Positions 1-5,226 of a DNA stretch of 5,997 nt are shown here, piece after piece. Within the stretch, counting starts at the first letter, position 1, and each line of letters starts with the position of its first letter. The notes beneath the pieces were generated by a model, which saw only the letters and a program-made list of their open reading frames with translations, searched no databases and had not been told where the DNA came from. The stretch comes from an uncultured Eubacteriales bacterium. GTDB taxonomy: Bacteria; Bacillota; Clostridia; Christensenellales; CAG-138. Location: positions 1-5,997 of the forward strand of contig UQOG01000118.1 in NCBI GenBank assembly GCA_900542615.1. Direction: 5' to 3'. Both the position numbers and the translations under genes were made by a program.

Positions 1-60
1 CCCCAAGGCCCCGGCCCGCGAACCGCCGCCGCCCCCGGGGGGGACGCTGGGTTTCCGGGC
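1..60. other. GC-rich stretch without a supportable gene
   Basis: This stretch lies beyond the acpP terminator and is almost all G and C, including a CCCCCGGGGG palindrome at 32-41. One plus-strand frame is open from the window edge to a TAG at 84-86, but its translation is arginine-, proline- and glycine-rich low-complexity sequence with no family resemblance. It runs into the acpP terminator, so I do not call it a gene end. No ATG start is visible on the minus strand here. Confidence 0.5.
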
Positions 61-84
61 AAAGGAAAAGCCCCTTGCGGGGCT
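61..84 (-). terminator. Intrinsic terminator of acpP
   Basis: On the minus strand, 29 bases after the acpP stop codon, a 6-bp stem (AGCCCC at 84-79, GGGGCT at 74-69) closes a GCAA tetraloop and runs into TTTTCCTTT. This is a compact Rho-independent terminator with a slightly interrupted U tract. A second small inverted repeat (CGGGCA/TGCCCG, 91-96 and 100-105) lies between it and the stop codon and has no U tract of its own. Confidence 0.75.
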
Positions 85-113
85 AGCACACGGGCACGCT
101 GCCCGGACACGGC

Positions 114-335
114 TCAGGCGGTCAGACCCACCTGCTGCAACAGATCGCCCACCGTACAGATGGACGCGTCATCCTCGATCAGCACGTCGAACTCCTCCTC
201 CACGGAAAGCACCAGCTCCGTCATATCCAGGGAGTCCAGGTGCAGCTGGGCTGCGGTGGATTCCGGGGTGATCTGTTCTTCCGGCACACCTGTCATCTCG
301 TGCACCATTTCGCGCAGACGCGCAAAACTATCCAT
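114..335 (-). CDS. acpP: Acyl carrier protein
   Basis: This 73-residue protein is a small acidic acyl carrier protein. It carries growing acyl chains as thioesters on a 4'-phosphopantetheine arm during fatty acid synthesis in the cytoplasm. The arm attaches to Ser35 in the motif LDSLDMTELV (residues 33-42), which matches the family's DSL site; the usual GADSL reads HLDSL here. The rest follows the four-helix fold: helix I from about residue 3, the ITPES segment at 22-26, the acidic recognition helix with VEEEFDV, and a closing TVGDLL. The ATG at 335 is preceded by GGAGGA nine bases upstream. The gene is single, with its own promoter and terminator, and is divergent from the metallo-beta-lactamase-fold gene. 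A specialised carrier protein is possible because no fab genes adjoin it, but a housekeeping role is the simplest reading. Confidence 0.93.
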   Translation of the reverse strand: MDSFARLREMVHEMTGVPEEQITPESTAAQLHLDSLDMTELVLSVEEEFDVLIEDDASICTVGDLLQQVGLTA

Positions 336-351
336 ATTGATGATTCCTCCT

Positions 352-368
352 GGCGAATATTCTCCGCC
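352..368 (-). promoter_or_regulatory. Small hairpin abutting the acpP ribosome binding site
   Basis: In the acpP leader an inverted repeat GGCG/CGCC encloses an AT-rich loop containing AATATT. It ends one base before the GGAGGA ribosome binding site at 345-350. The stem is only 4 bp, so stability is modest. Its position would let it influence ribosome access or mRNA 5' stability, which is inference. Confidence 0.3.
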
Positions 369-408
369 TTACATATTACTGCTTTTTTTGCAGAAAAATT
401 ACCTGAAT

Positions 409-437
409 ATTGTATCTTCCCCGCCACAAAATGTCAA
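409..437 (-). promoter_or_regulatory. Sigma-A type promoter of acpP
   Basis: Reading the minus strand, a perfect -35 box TTGACA (437-432) is followed by a 17-bp spacer and a -10 box TACAAT (414-409). Transcription would start near 402, giving an untranslated leader of about 67 bases before the acpP ATG. The AT-rich setting contrasts with the GC-rich genes on both sides. No transcription-factor operator could be named with confidence. Confidence 0.85.
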
Positions 438-509
438 CCAAAAGGTTTTTTACGCCAGGTATGGTATTTATATTCCAAATGTAATACAATATATAGGAAT
501 ATAATGGGT

Positions 510-516
510 AAGGAGG
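510..516 (+). promoter_or_regulatory. Ribosome binding site deciding the start at 522
   Basis: AAGGAGG lies five bases before the ATG at 522. The in-frame ATG at 504 has only a weak AGGA (495-498) ahead of it, and the further in-frame extension up to 240 runs antisense through acpP. The start at 522 is therefore preferred. Confidence 0.8.
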
Positions 517-521
517 CTATA

Positions 522-1616
522 ATGGGGAGCAAGAGCAGCGAAAAAAAGCGCAAGAGCCTATTTTATAAGATCCTGGTCCTGGTGATCCTGCTGGCGTTCT
601 CGGTGTTTTTATACTGTGGCGAGCAGGATGTGACCCCGATGGAGGCCCTGCAATACCTCTTGGGGCAAACGGAGCTGGACCAGCTGCCGGATATGCCTGC
701 CATTACGGATATCCCCCATTTGGAGGAGCTGGAGGAATGGCTGCCGGAGGATAGCCCGGCGCCTTCGGAATCGGCTTCGCCCACGCCGCTGCCCCAGGGC
801 ACGGCAGACGCCGGCTTTGACACAGCCATTCAACAGACCAGCGGGATGCACGCCTACATTCTGGACGTGGGCCAGGGTAGCTGCGCGTTTATCCGTTCCC
901 CCGGCGGCTATACCATGCTCATCGACGCGGCGGAGAGCCAATATTACCCGGTGATCGAAGAGTTCCTCCAGGCGCAGGAGGTGGAGCGGCTGGATGTGGT
1001 GGTGGCCAGCCATCCCCATAGCGACCACATTGGCGCCATGGCCAAGGTGATTCAAAATTTTGAGATCGGCGCCTTCTATCTGCCGGATAAGCCCCACACC
1101 ACCGCCACCTATGAGCGGATGATCCAAGCCCTGGAGGATAAGGAGGTGGCCGTCTACCCCGCCGCCGGCGGCAAGGATGCCACCATCCCCTGGGACCCCC
1201 TGGTTACGGTTTCCATCCTCTCCCCTGTGGAAGGGGTATCCTACGACGACCTGAACAACGTGAGCGCCGTGATCCGCCTATCCTACGGGGATACCTCCAT
1301 CCTGTTTCCCGGGGACGCGGAGGACGAGGCCCAGGAGATCATGCTGTCCAAGCTGCCCCTATCCTGCTTCCCCTCCTCCGTGCTGGTGGTAGCCCACCAC
1401 GGCAGCTCCAACGCCTCCAGCGATCCTTTCCTGCAGGCTGTGGACCCCTCCCTGGCGGTGATTTCTGTGGGGGAGGGCAACGACTATGGCCATCCCCACC
1501 AGGAGGTGTTGGATAAACTGGAACGGCTGGGCATCCCCTATTTCCGCACCGATGAAAACGGCACCGTCCACATCCTGCTCAACGGCAAAAAGGTGCAGGT
1601 GGAGACTCAGCGTTAG
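522..1616 (+). CDS. Membrane-anchored ComEC/Rec2-like metallo-beta-lactamase-fold protein
   Basis: The 364-residue product begins with a lysine-rich stretch (residues 4-11) and one hydrophobic segment (about 13-31), read as a signal anchor placing the rest outside the membrane. Cys32 follows a tyrosine, so a lipoprotein site is unlikely. Residues 50-95 form an acidic, proline- and serine-rich stalk. The catalytic domain starts at about 110 with the ComEC-like motif LDVGQGS (114-120). It carries the metal-binding signature HPHSDH (164-169), FPGDAE with Asp265, AHHGS (291-295), GHPH (323-326) and a TDENGTV closing strand (343-349). These are hallmarks of the COG2333 hydrolases related to the nuclease domain of the competence protein ComEC, but the ComEC membrane channel is absent. 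Extracellular phosphodiesterase or nuclease activity is likely; the substrate is unknown. No strong promoter was found: TACAAT (485-490) and TATAAT (500-505) lack good -35 boxes. Confidence 0.88.
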   Translation: MGSKSSEKKRKSLFYKILVLVILLAFSVFLYCGEQDVTPMEALQYLLGQTELDQLPDMPAITDIPHLEELEEWLPEDSPAPSESASPTPLPQGTADAGFDTAIQQTSGMHAYILDVGQGSCAFIRSPGGYTMLIDAAESQYYPVIEEFLQAQEVERLDVVVASHPHSDHIGAMAKVIQNFEIGAFYLPDKPHTTATYERMIQALEDKEVAVYPAAGGKDATIPWDPLVTVSILSPVEGVSYDDLNNVSAVIRLSYGDTSILFPGDAEDEAQEIMLSKLPLSCFPSSVLVVAHHGSSNASSDPFLQAVDPSLAVISVGEGNDYGHPHQEVLDKLERLGIPYFRTDENGTVHILLNGKKVQVETQR

Positions 1617-1630
1617 GCCGCGGCGGCCTA
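1614..1630 (+). repeat. Inverted repeat overlapping the stop codon of the metallo-beta-lactamase-fold gene
   Basis: TAGGCCG (1614-1620) and CGGCCTA (1624-1630) form a 7-bp perfect stem with a 3-base loop, and the stem begins with the TAG stop codon itself. No U tract follows, so it is not a terminator alone. It may be a 3'-end stabilising hairpin or chance in GC-rich DNA. Confidence 0.45.
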
Positions 1631-1684
1631 TCCCAAGGCTGCGGTTGCCCGGCCCGGGGGCGCGGCGGCGCTGGGGGAATAACG

Positions 1685-1729
1685 AACGCGAGGCTGTCCG
1701 GCAATGGCCGGACAGCCTCGCGTTTTGTT
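1685..1729. terminator. Shared bidirectional terminator with an 18-bp perfect stem
   Basis: Positions 1685-1702 and 1707-1724 are exact reverse complements around a 4-base loop (AATG). On the plus strand the stem is followed by a T-rich run (TTTTGTTG counting the last stem bases), terminating the metallo-beta-lactamase-fold gene. On the minus strand it is followed by the looser TTCGTTATT, 33 bases after the rpsO stop codon. The two genes converge on it, so one hairpin probably stops transcription from both sides, more efficiently on the plus strand. Confidence 0.88.
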
Positions 1730-1757
1730 GGGGAAGCCAATCCCCCGCAGCGGTTAC

Positions 1758-2015
1758 TTATTTGCGCAGGCCCAGGCTGGCAACGATGGCACGATACCGC
1801 TCGATGTCCTTATCCTTGAGGTAGTTGAGCAGGCCCCGGCGCTGACCGACCATCTTGAGCAGGCCCCGGCGGGAGTGGTGGTCCTTCTTGTTGAGCTTGA
1901 GGTGCTCGTTGAGGTGATTGATCCGCTGGGTGAGCAGCGCGATCTGGACCTCAGGGGAACCGGTGTCGCCTTCGTGGCGGCCGTACTGGGCAATGATCTC
2001 GGCTTTGGTTGGCAT
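1758..2015 (-). CDS. rpsO: 30S ribosomal protein S15
   Basis: S15 binds 16S rRNA early in 30S assembly and takes part in an intersubunit bridge. The 85-residue product has the full family signature: DTGSPEVQIALLTQRINHLNEHLK (residues 17-40), KKDHHSRRGLL (43-53), MVGQRRGLLNYLK (55-67) and the terminal LGLRK. It is about four residues shorter at the N terminus than the usual 89. The ATG at 2015 is chosen because AGGAGGA lies six bases upstream and homology begins here; an in-frame ATG at 2075 would add 20 unrelated residues. It follows ribF after a 199-base gap with its own promoter and is probably transcribed both alone and by read-through. The usual downstream partner pnp is absent; a terminator and a convergent gene follow. 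Confidence 0.97.
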   Translation of the reverse strand: MPTKAEIIAQYGRHEGDTGSPEVQIALLTQRINHLNEHLKLNKKDHHSRRGLLKMVGQRRGLLNYLKDKDIERYRAIVASLGLRK

Positions 2016-2021
2016 AAAAAA

Positions 2022-2028
2022 TCCTCCT
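2022..2028 (-). promoter_or_regulatory. Ribosome binding site of rpsO
   Basis: AGGAGGA on the minus strand, six bases from the ATG at 2015, fixes the rpsO start and argues against the longer in-frame start at 2075. The run of T bases between it and the start codon is probably unpaired and should favour strong initiation. Confidence 0.85.
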
Positions 2029-2104
2029 AAACTTAGTATCCCCGAAAGCCGAGCATGACGTTGGAGACGCGCCAAACGCAGCCATCGGTTGTGCTATCTA
2101 TAGC
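2029..2104 (-). promoter_or_regulatory. Candidate folded 5' leader of rpsO
   Basis: Between the predicted transcription start near 2104 and the ribosome binding site the minus-strand RNA can pair CGTTTGG (2078-2072, one bulged T) with CCAACG (2064-2059). It can also pair CCGA (2088-2085) with TCGG (2052-2049), with a further small GCTA/TAGC hairpin near the 5' end. S15 is known to repress its own mRNA through leader structures in several bacteria, so autoregulation is plausible. I could not match a described S15 leader class by eye. Confidence 0.4.
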
Positions 2105-2110
2105 CTTATT

Positions 2111-2139
2111 ACTATACCATATGCCAGGATGGATGTAAA
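2111..2139 (-). promoter_or_regulatory. Promoter of rpsO with extended -10
   Basis: Reading the minus strand, TTTACA (2139-2134) is followed by exactly 17 bp and TATAGT (2116-2111), with TGG directly before the -10 box forming an extended -10 element. Each hexamer matches the sigma-A consensus at five of six positions. The predicted start near 2104 gives a leader of about 88 bases. This makes rpsO independent of the upstream operon promoter. Confidence 0.8.
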
Positions 2140-2214
2140 TAGTCCCCCGGCAAAAATCAACAACTTGGGGGAAAATCGCCGTTCAAGGGGGGCAACTGCC
2201 CGCCAGGGGGCCGG
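2140..2214 (-). other. ribF to rpsO spacer with three C tracts and one G tract
   Basis: On the minus strand this spacer carries C runs at 2210-2206, 2192-2187 and 2171-2167, then a G run at 2148-2144 that could pair with any of them. A GGGCA/TGCCC inverted repeat sits at 2190-2201. No stem is followed by a proper U tract, so I do not call an intrinsic terminator for ribF. The stretch may be a Rho-dependent or alternative-pairing element, or simply GC-rich spacer. Confidence 0.3.
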
Positions 2215-2961
2215 CTAATCCAGGGGCAAGTTGAAATCCACGCCCAGCACCGGCTGAGGAGAGGGGGCGTCCTGGGGGAAGTACAAGCGGACGGGCTGTT
2301 TCACGTCCATGATCTCCACGATGCAGGGGCGGGACCGGCTGCTATCCAATGCCAGCCAGGCCGCGTAGGTGCCGGGGCGGGGAATGACCAGGGTCGGAGC
2401 GGGGTAGAACAGCCGCATTCCCCCATAGCCGTCCTGTAGGTCGCCCTCCAGCCGGTAATGCCGGCCCAGCATGGCGGCCGCGTCCGCCACCTGGCCCTGC
2501 TCCAGGCATTGCCGGATCCGGGTGCTGGAAATGGGGGCGTCGCCGTAGACCTCCGGGGGGATCTCATGGGCCCCAAAGCCCATTGCCTTTCCCAGTTCCC
2601 GGAGCATGGCCATGTTTCCCGCCCCATGGTTGCCAAAGGTGTAATTGAAGCCCCCCACCGCGGCGCCCATATGGTAGGTTTCCAGCAGCATCCGTACAAA
2701 GTCCGCCGGCTCCATGGCCGCGTATTCCCGGCTGAAGGGCACGGTCACCACCGGGCAAAAGCCGCCCAGCATGGCGATGCGGGCCCGATGGGACATGAGC
2801 AGGCCCGGGGTTTTATGAAAGGCCTCCAAGGGATGGTTGGAAAAGGTATAGATCAACGGCTGCATCCCCTGTTCCCGGGCGATGCTGCAGGTCGCGTCGA
2901 TGAGCCGCCGGTGGCCCCGGTGGACCCCGTCAAAGGTCCCCAGGGCGATCACGTTATCCAT
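2215..2961 (-). CDS. ribF: FAD synthetase family protein (RibF-like) with degenerate riboflavin kinase half
   Basis: RibF normally phosphorylates riboflavin to FMN and then adenylates FMN to FAD. This 248-residue version has a good N-terminal adenylyltransferase domain: GTFDGVHRGH with the HxGH nucleotide-binding motif (residues 14-17), the GGFNYTFGNHGAG segment (103-115), and ISSTRIRQCLEQG followed by LGRHYRLEG (144-173). The remaining 75 residues are much shorter than the usual kinase domain of about 125. Only an APTL near 188-191 and PRPGTYAAW (194-202) recall the expected GFPTAN region and following strand; the glycine-rich GFPTAN core and the later catalytic region are missing. FAD synthetase is probably kept and kinase probably lost. 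ATG at 2961 overlaps the end of truB by 8 bases (ATGGATAA), with GGAGGA eleven bases upstream inside truB, implying coupled translation. Confidence 0.88.
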   Translation of the reverse strand: MDNVIALGTFDGVHRGHRRLIDATCSIAREQGMQPLIYTFSNHPLEAFHKTPGLLMSHRARIAMLGGFCPVVTVPFSREYAAMEPADFVRMLLETYHMGAAVGGFNYTFGNHGAGNMAMLRELGKAMGFGAHEIPPEVYGDAPISSTRIRQCLEQGQVADAAAMLGRHYRLEGDLQDGYGGMRLFYPAPTLVIPRPGTYAAWLALDSSRSRPCIVEIMDVKQPVRLYFPQDAPSPQPVLGVDFNLPLD

Positions 2962-3856
2962 GAATGCTGTCGTCCTCCGTCAAAAATAGGCGCATATGCA
3001 AGCCCTCCGGGCCTTGCTGGCCAATGCCCCAGAACTGCTCCTCCACATAGAGGCGCACCGGGCCCTCCGGGATCTCCTGCCCGGGCAGCTGGATGGCGCT
3101 GCCGTTTTGCAGGCGCTTGCGCTGCACGGGATCCAGCCGCAGCCTGAGCTGGGGCAGATGGGCCAGGGCCGCTTCCGGGGGGATCAGGGCCTCCTCCAGG
3201 CCGCCCGCCGCCCGTTGGGCCTGCAATTCCTCCAGCGTCCAGGCGGTATCCAGGGAAAAGCGCCCGCTGCGGCTGCGCAGCAGGAAGGATAAATGGGCCG
3301 GGACGTCCAGGGCCCTGCCCAGGTCCTGGCACAGGGTACGCACATAGGTGCCCCGGCTACAGGAAACATCCAATAAAAAGGTTTGGGGGCCGGTCTGCTC
3401 CACCAGCGCCAGCCGGTGGATGTATACCTGCCGGCGTTTTTCCACCGGCGCCTCCCCGGCCCGGGCCAGCTCATAGAGCTTTTTGCCCCCGGATTTCAAG
3501 GCGCTGTACATGGGGGCGATCTGCTCCTGAGGGCCTAAAAAGCGGGGCAAAACGTTGGCCAACGCTTCTTTTGTCACGCTGGTGGGCCGTTGCGCCAGGA
3601 TGCTGCCATAGGAATCCTGGGTGTCCGTGGCCGCCCCAAAGGCGATCTCCGCCAGGTAATCCTTATCCTTGTCCACCAGATAATCAAAAAGCCGGGTAGC
3701 CCGGCCGATGCAAATGGGCAAGACTCCCGCCGCGCCTGGGTCCAGGGTGCCGGTATGGCCTACCCGTTTTTCTTGAAACAGCCGCCGCAGGGCCACCACC
3801 GCGTCGCTGGAGGTCATGCCCGGGGGCTTTAGGAAATTCACCACACCGTGTTTCAT
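2954..3856 (-). CDS. truB: tRNA pseudouridine-55 synthase TruB
   Basis: TruB converts uridine 55 of the tRNA T-loop to pseudouridine. The 300-residue product starts with the family's GVVNFLKPPGMTS (residues 4-16). It has the catalytic aspartate Asp39 in GHTGTLDPGAAGVL, KDYLAE with the conserved Tyr67, the APMYSALKSGGKKLYELAR block (114-132), and SCSRGTYVRTL (165-175) of the active-site cleft. A C-terminal region (about 230-300) resembles the small RNA-binding extension of bacterial TruB. The start at 3856 is chosen over one 13 codons upstream because homology begins here, AAGGAGG (3864-3870) lies seven bases before it, and the ATG overlaps the nrnA stop as ATGA. The 3' end overlaps ribF. Length and motifs are normal. 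Confidence 0.97.
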   Translation of the reverse strand: MKHGVVNFLKPPGMTSSDAVVALRRLFQEKRVGHTGTLDPGAAGVLPICIGRATRLFDYLVDKDKDYLAEIAFGAATDTQDSYGSILAQRPTSVTKEALANVLPRFLGPQEQIAPMYSALKSGGKKLYELARAGEAPVEKRRQVYIHRLALVEQTGPQTFLLDVSCSRGTYVRTLCQDLGRALDVPAHLSFLLRSRSGRFSLDTAWTLEELQAQRAAGGLEEALIPPEAALAHLPQLRLRLDPVQRKRLQNGSAIQLPGQEIPEGPVRLYVEEQFWGIGQQGPEGLHMRLFLTEDDSIHG

Positions 3857-4821
3857 CCCAGCGCCTCCTTGGCCGCCGCCAGGGCCTGGGCCCATACGGC
3901 CTCCAAGCCGCCTTTGGCCGTATACCCTGCGGCCCTGGGGTGGCCGCCGCCGCCCAAGCGGGCCGCCATGGCCCCCACGTCTGCCCAGCGCTTGGCCCGC
4001 AGGCTCACCTTCCAGGTTTCCGGGCCGCTCTCCTTGAAGAAGACGGCCACCTCCACGCTATCGATATCCCGCACATGGTCGATCACCCCTTCCGTATCCT
4101 CCTCCCGGGCGCCGCAGGCTTCCACTTGGGCCCGGGTCAGGCTGACCATGCCGATCCGGTCCTGCTCGTAGAGCCGGATGCCGCCAATGGCCAATCCAAG
4201 CAGCCGCAGCTTGCAAAAGGGGGTGTTCCGGTAGATGCGCAGGTTCAGGTCATAGCCGTCCGCCCCGGCGTCCAGCAGGGCCCCGGCAATGCGCAGGGTA
4301 TCCCCGGTGGTATTGGAATAGGAAAAATTTCCTGTATCCGTCATCAGGGCGGTATACAGGCAGGCGGCCAGCTCCGTCGTGATGGGCAAGCCCAGGCTCA
4401 GGGCCAGCCGGTAGATCAGCTCCCCGGTGGCGGCGGCGGTGGGGTCCACCGCGTTGGCCCCGGCATAGGCGTCGTTGGTGGGGTGATGGTCGATGTTATA
4501 GGTGGAAGCCGCCTGGGCAAACAGGGCTTGAGCTTGTCCCAGCCGGCCCAGGTCCGCGCAGTCCACGCTGATCACGTGGGGATAACCTACGGCCTGTTCC
4601 GGGGTGCGGAGCTGATCCGCCAGGGGCAAAAACCCATATAGGGCGGGGACCCGGTCGGTACAGACCGCCTCCGCCCGCTTCCCCAGCTGCCGGAGCAAGC
4701 CCAGCAGGGCCAGGGTGGAGCCCAGGGTATCCCCATCCGGGGAAATATGGGCGATGACGGTGAAACCGTCCCGGCTGGTGATATAGTCCCGTAGGCTTTC
4801 TATGGCGCGCTGGGGCAGCAT
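3853..4821 (-). CDS. nrnA: DHH-family phosphoesterase, nanoRNase/pAp phosphatase type
   Basis: The 322-residue protein belongs to the DHH/DHHA1 family, whose NrnA members degrade RNA fragments of a few nucleotides and dephosphorylate pAp in the cytoplasm, using manganese. Visible metal-site motifs are AHISPDGDTLGS (residues 24-35; His25, Asp29, Asp31), SVDCAD (85-90; Asp87), IDHHPTN (110-116; Asp111, His112, His113) and MTDTGNF (160-166; Asp162). The C-terminal DHHA1 domain ends in the substrate-binding GGGGHPRAAG (290-299). All family motifs are intact and the length is typical. It starts 4 bases after rbfA ends, with GAGGAA seven bases before the ATG, and overlaps truB by ATGA. The rbfA-nrnA-truB order is common in Firmicutes and supports the assignment. 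A related DHH phosphodiesterase with another substrate cannot be fully excluded. Confidence 0.93.
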   Translation of the reverse strand: MLPQRAIESLRDYITSRDGFTVIAHISPDGDTLGSTLALLGLLRQLGKRAEAVCTDRVPALYGFLPLADQLRTPEQAVGYPHVISVDCADLGRLGQAQALFAQAASTYNIDHHPTNDAYAGANAVDPTAAATGELIYRLALSLGLPITTELAACLYTALMTDTGNFSYSNTTGDTLRIAGALLDAGADGYDLNLRIYRNTPFCKLRLLGLAIGGIRLYEQDRIGMVSLTRAQVEACGAREEDTEGVIDHVRDIDSVEVAVFFKESGPETWKVSLRAKRWADVGAMAARLGGGGHPRAAGYTAKGGLEAVWAQALAAAKEALG

Positions 4822-4825
4822 GGCA

Positions 4826-5197
4826 TCATTCCTCGTCTTTCCCTTCGGAGTCTTTCTTGATGCCCAGGCTGTCGATTACCTGGGAAATATGTACGCTGTA
4901 GGCGATGGAATCATCCAGCAGGAATTTGAACTTGGGCAATGCCCTTAGCTGCATCCTGCGGCCCACCTCCCGGGCGATGAAGCCCTCCGCCCCATTGAGG
5001 GCGTTTACGCTTTCCTCCCGGGGGGCTTGTTCCTTGTCGTATACGCTGACCTTGACCTTGGCCTGCTTCAGGTCGTTGGTGACCTCCACCCCCACGATGG
5101 TGGTCATGGGGGAGATCCGGGGGTCCTTCATTTCCCGCACGATCTGTGCCAGGGTCTTTTTGATCTCCTCGTTCATGCGCTGATAGCGGACTGACAT
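4826..5197 (-). CDS. rbfA: 30S ribosome-binding factor A
   Basis: RbfA binds the small ribosomal subunit during late 16S rRNA maturation and is important for growth in the cold. The 123-residue product is a single KH-like domain. It opens with RMNEEIKKTLAQIVREMKDPRI (residues 7-28), then the conserved strand DLKQAKVKVSVY (42-53), and then LNGAEGFIAREVGRRMQLRALPKFKFLLDDSI (67-98) in which the KH-type helix-kink-helix lies. The tail is acidic. The start at 5197 is chosen because family homology begins there and AAAGGAAA lies a few bases upstream; an in-frame ATG at 5335 would add 46 unrelated residues overlapping infB. It lies 53 bases after infB and 4 bases before nrnA. Confidence 0.96.
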   Translation of the reverse strand: MSVRYQRMNEEIKKTLAQIVREMKDPRISPMTTIVGVEVTNDLKQAKVKVSVYDKEQAPREESVNALNGAEGFIAREVGRRMQLRALPKFKFLLDDSIAYSVHISQVIDSLGIKKDSEGKDEE

Positions 5198-5201
5198 GTT
5201 C

Positions 5202-5209
5202 TTTCCTTT
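5202..5209 (-). promoter_or_regulatory. Purine-rich ribosome binding site of rbfA
   Basis: AAAGGAAA is the only Shine-Dalgarno-like sequence in front of the rbfA ATG at 5197. It is weaker than the AGGAGG-type sites used by the neighbouring genes, which may lower rbfA translation relative to them. It supports the short start over the longer reading frame. Confidence 0.55.
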
Positions 5210-5226
5210 CCGCCTTGCCGCAGCCG

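Noticed and set aside
3..86. 3' end of a plus-strand gene entering from the left edge
   Set aside because: The frame is open to a TAG at 84-86, but the translation is arginine- and proline-rich low complexity and the stop lies inside the acpP terminator hairpin.
379..393. CTGC/GCAG repeat around a T run as a terminator
   Set aside because: The T run is in the loop rather than after the stem, and the stem is only 4 bp. It lies within the acpP leader where termination would be unexpected.
240..521. Extending the metallo-beta-lactamase-fold gene upstream to the ATG at 240
   Set aside because: The extension would read antisense through acpP and across its promoter. A strong ribosome binding site sits directly before the ATG at 522, followed by a normal membrane anchor.
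2016..2075. Longer rpsO start at 2075
   Set aside because: The added 20 residues are read from the leader and ribosome binding site. S15 proteins begin at the equivalent of the ATG at 2015.
2144..2171. Intrinsic terminator after ribF from the CCCCC/GGGGG pair
   Set aside because: The stem would be 5 bp with a loop of about 18 bases and is not followed by a U tract, so it does not qualify as a Rho-independent terminator.
2458..3147. Plus-strand open frame of 229 codons opposite ribF and truB
   Set aside because: It lies antisense to two well-supported genes, and its translation is glycine-, proline- and histidine-rich with no family signature. GC-rich coding DNA commonly leaves such antisense frames open.
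3940..4641. Plus-strand open frame of 233 codons opposite nrnA
   Set aside because: The opposite strand encodes an intact DHH phosphoesterase with all motifs. The antisense product is low-complexity and has no recognisable domain.
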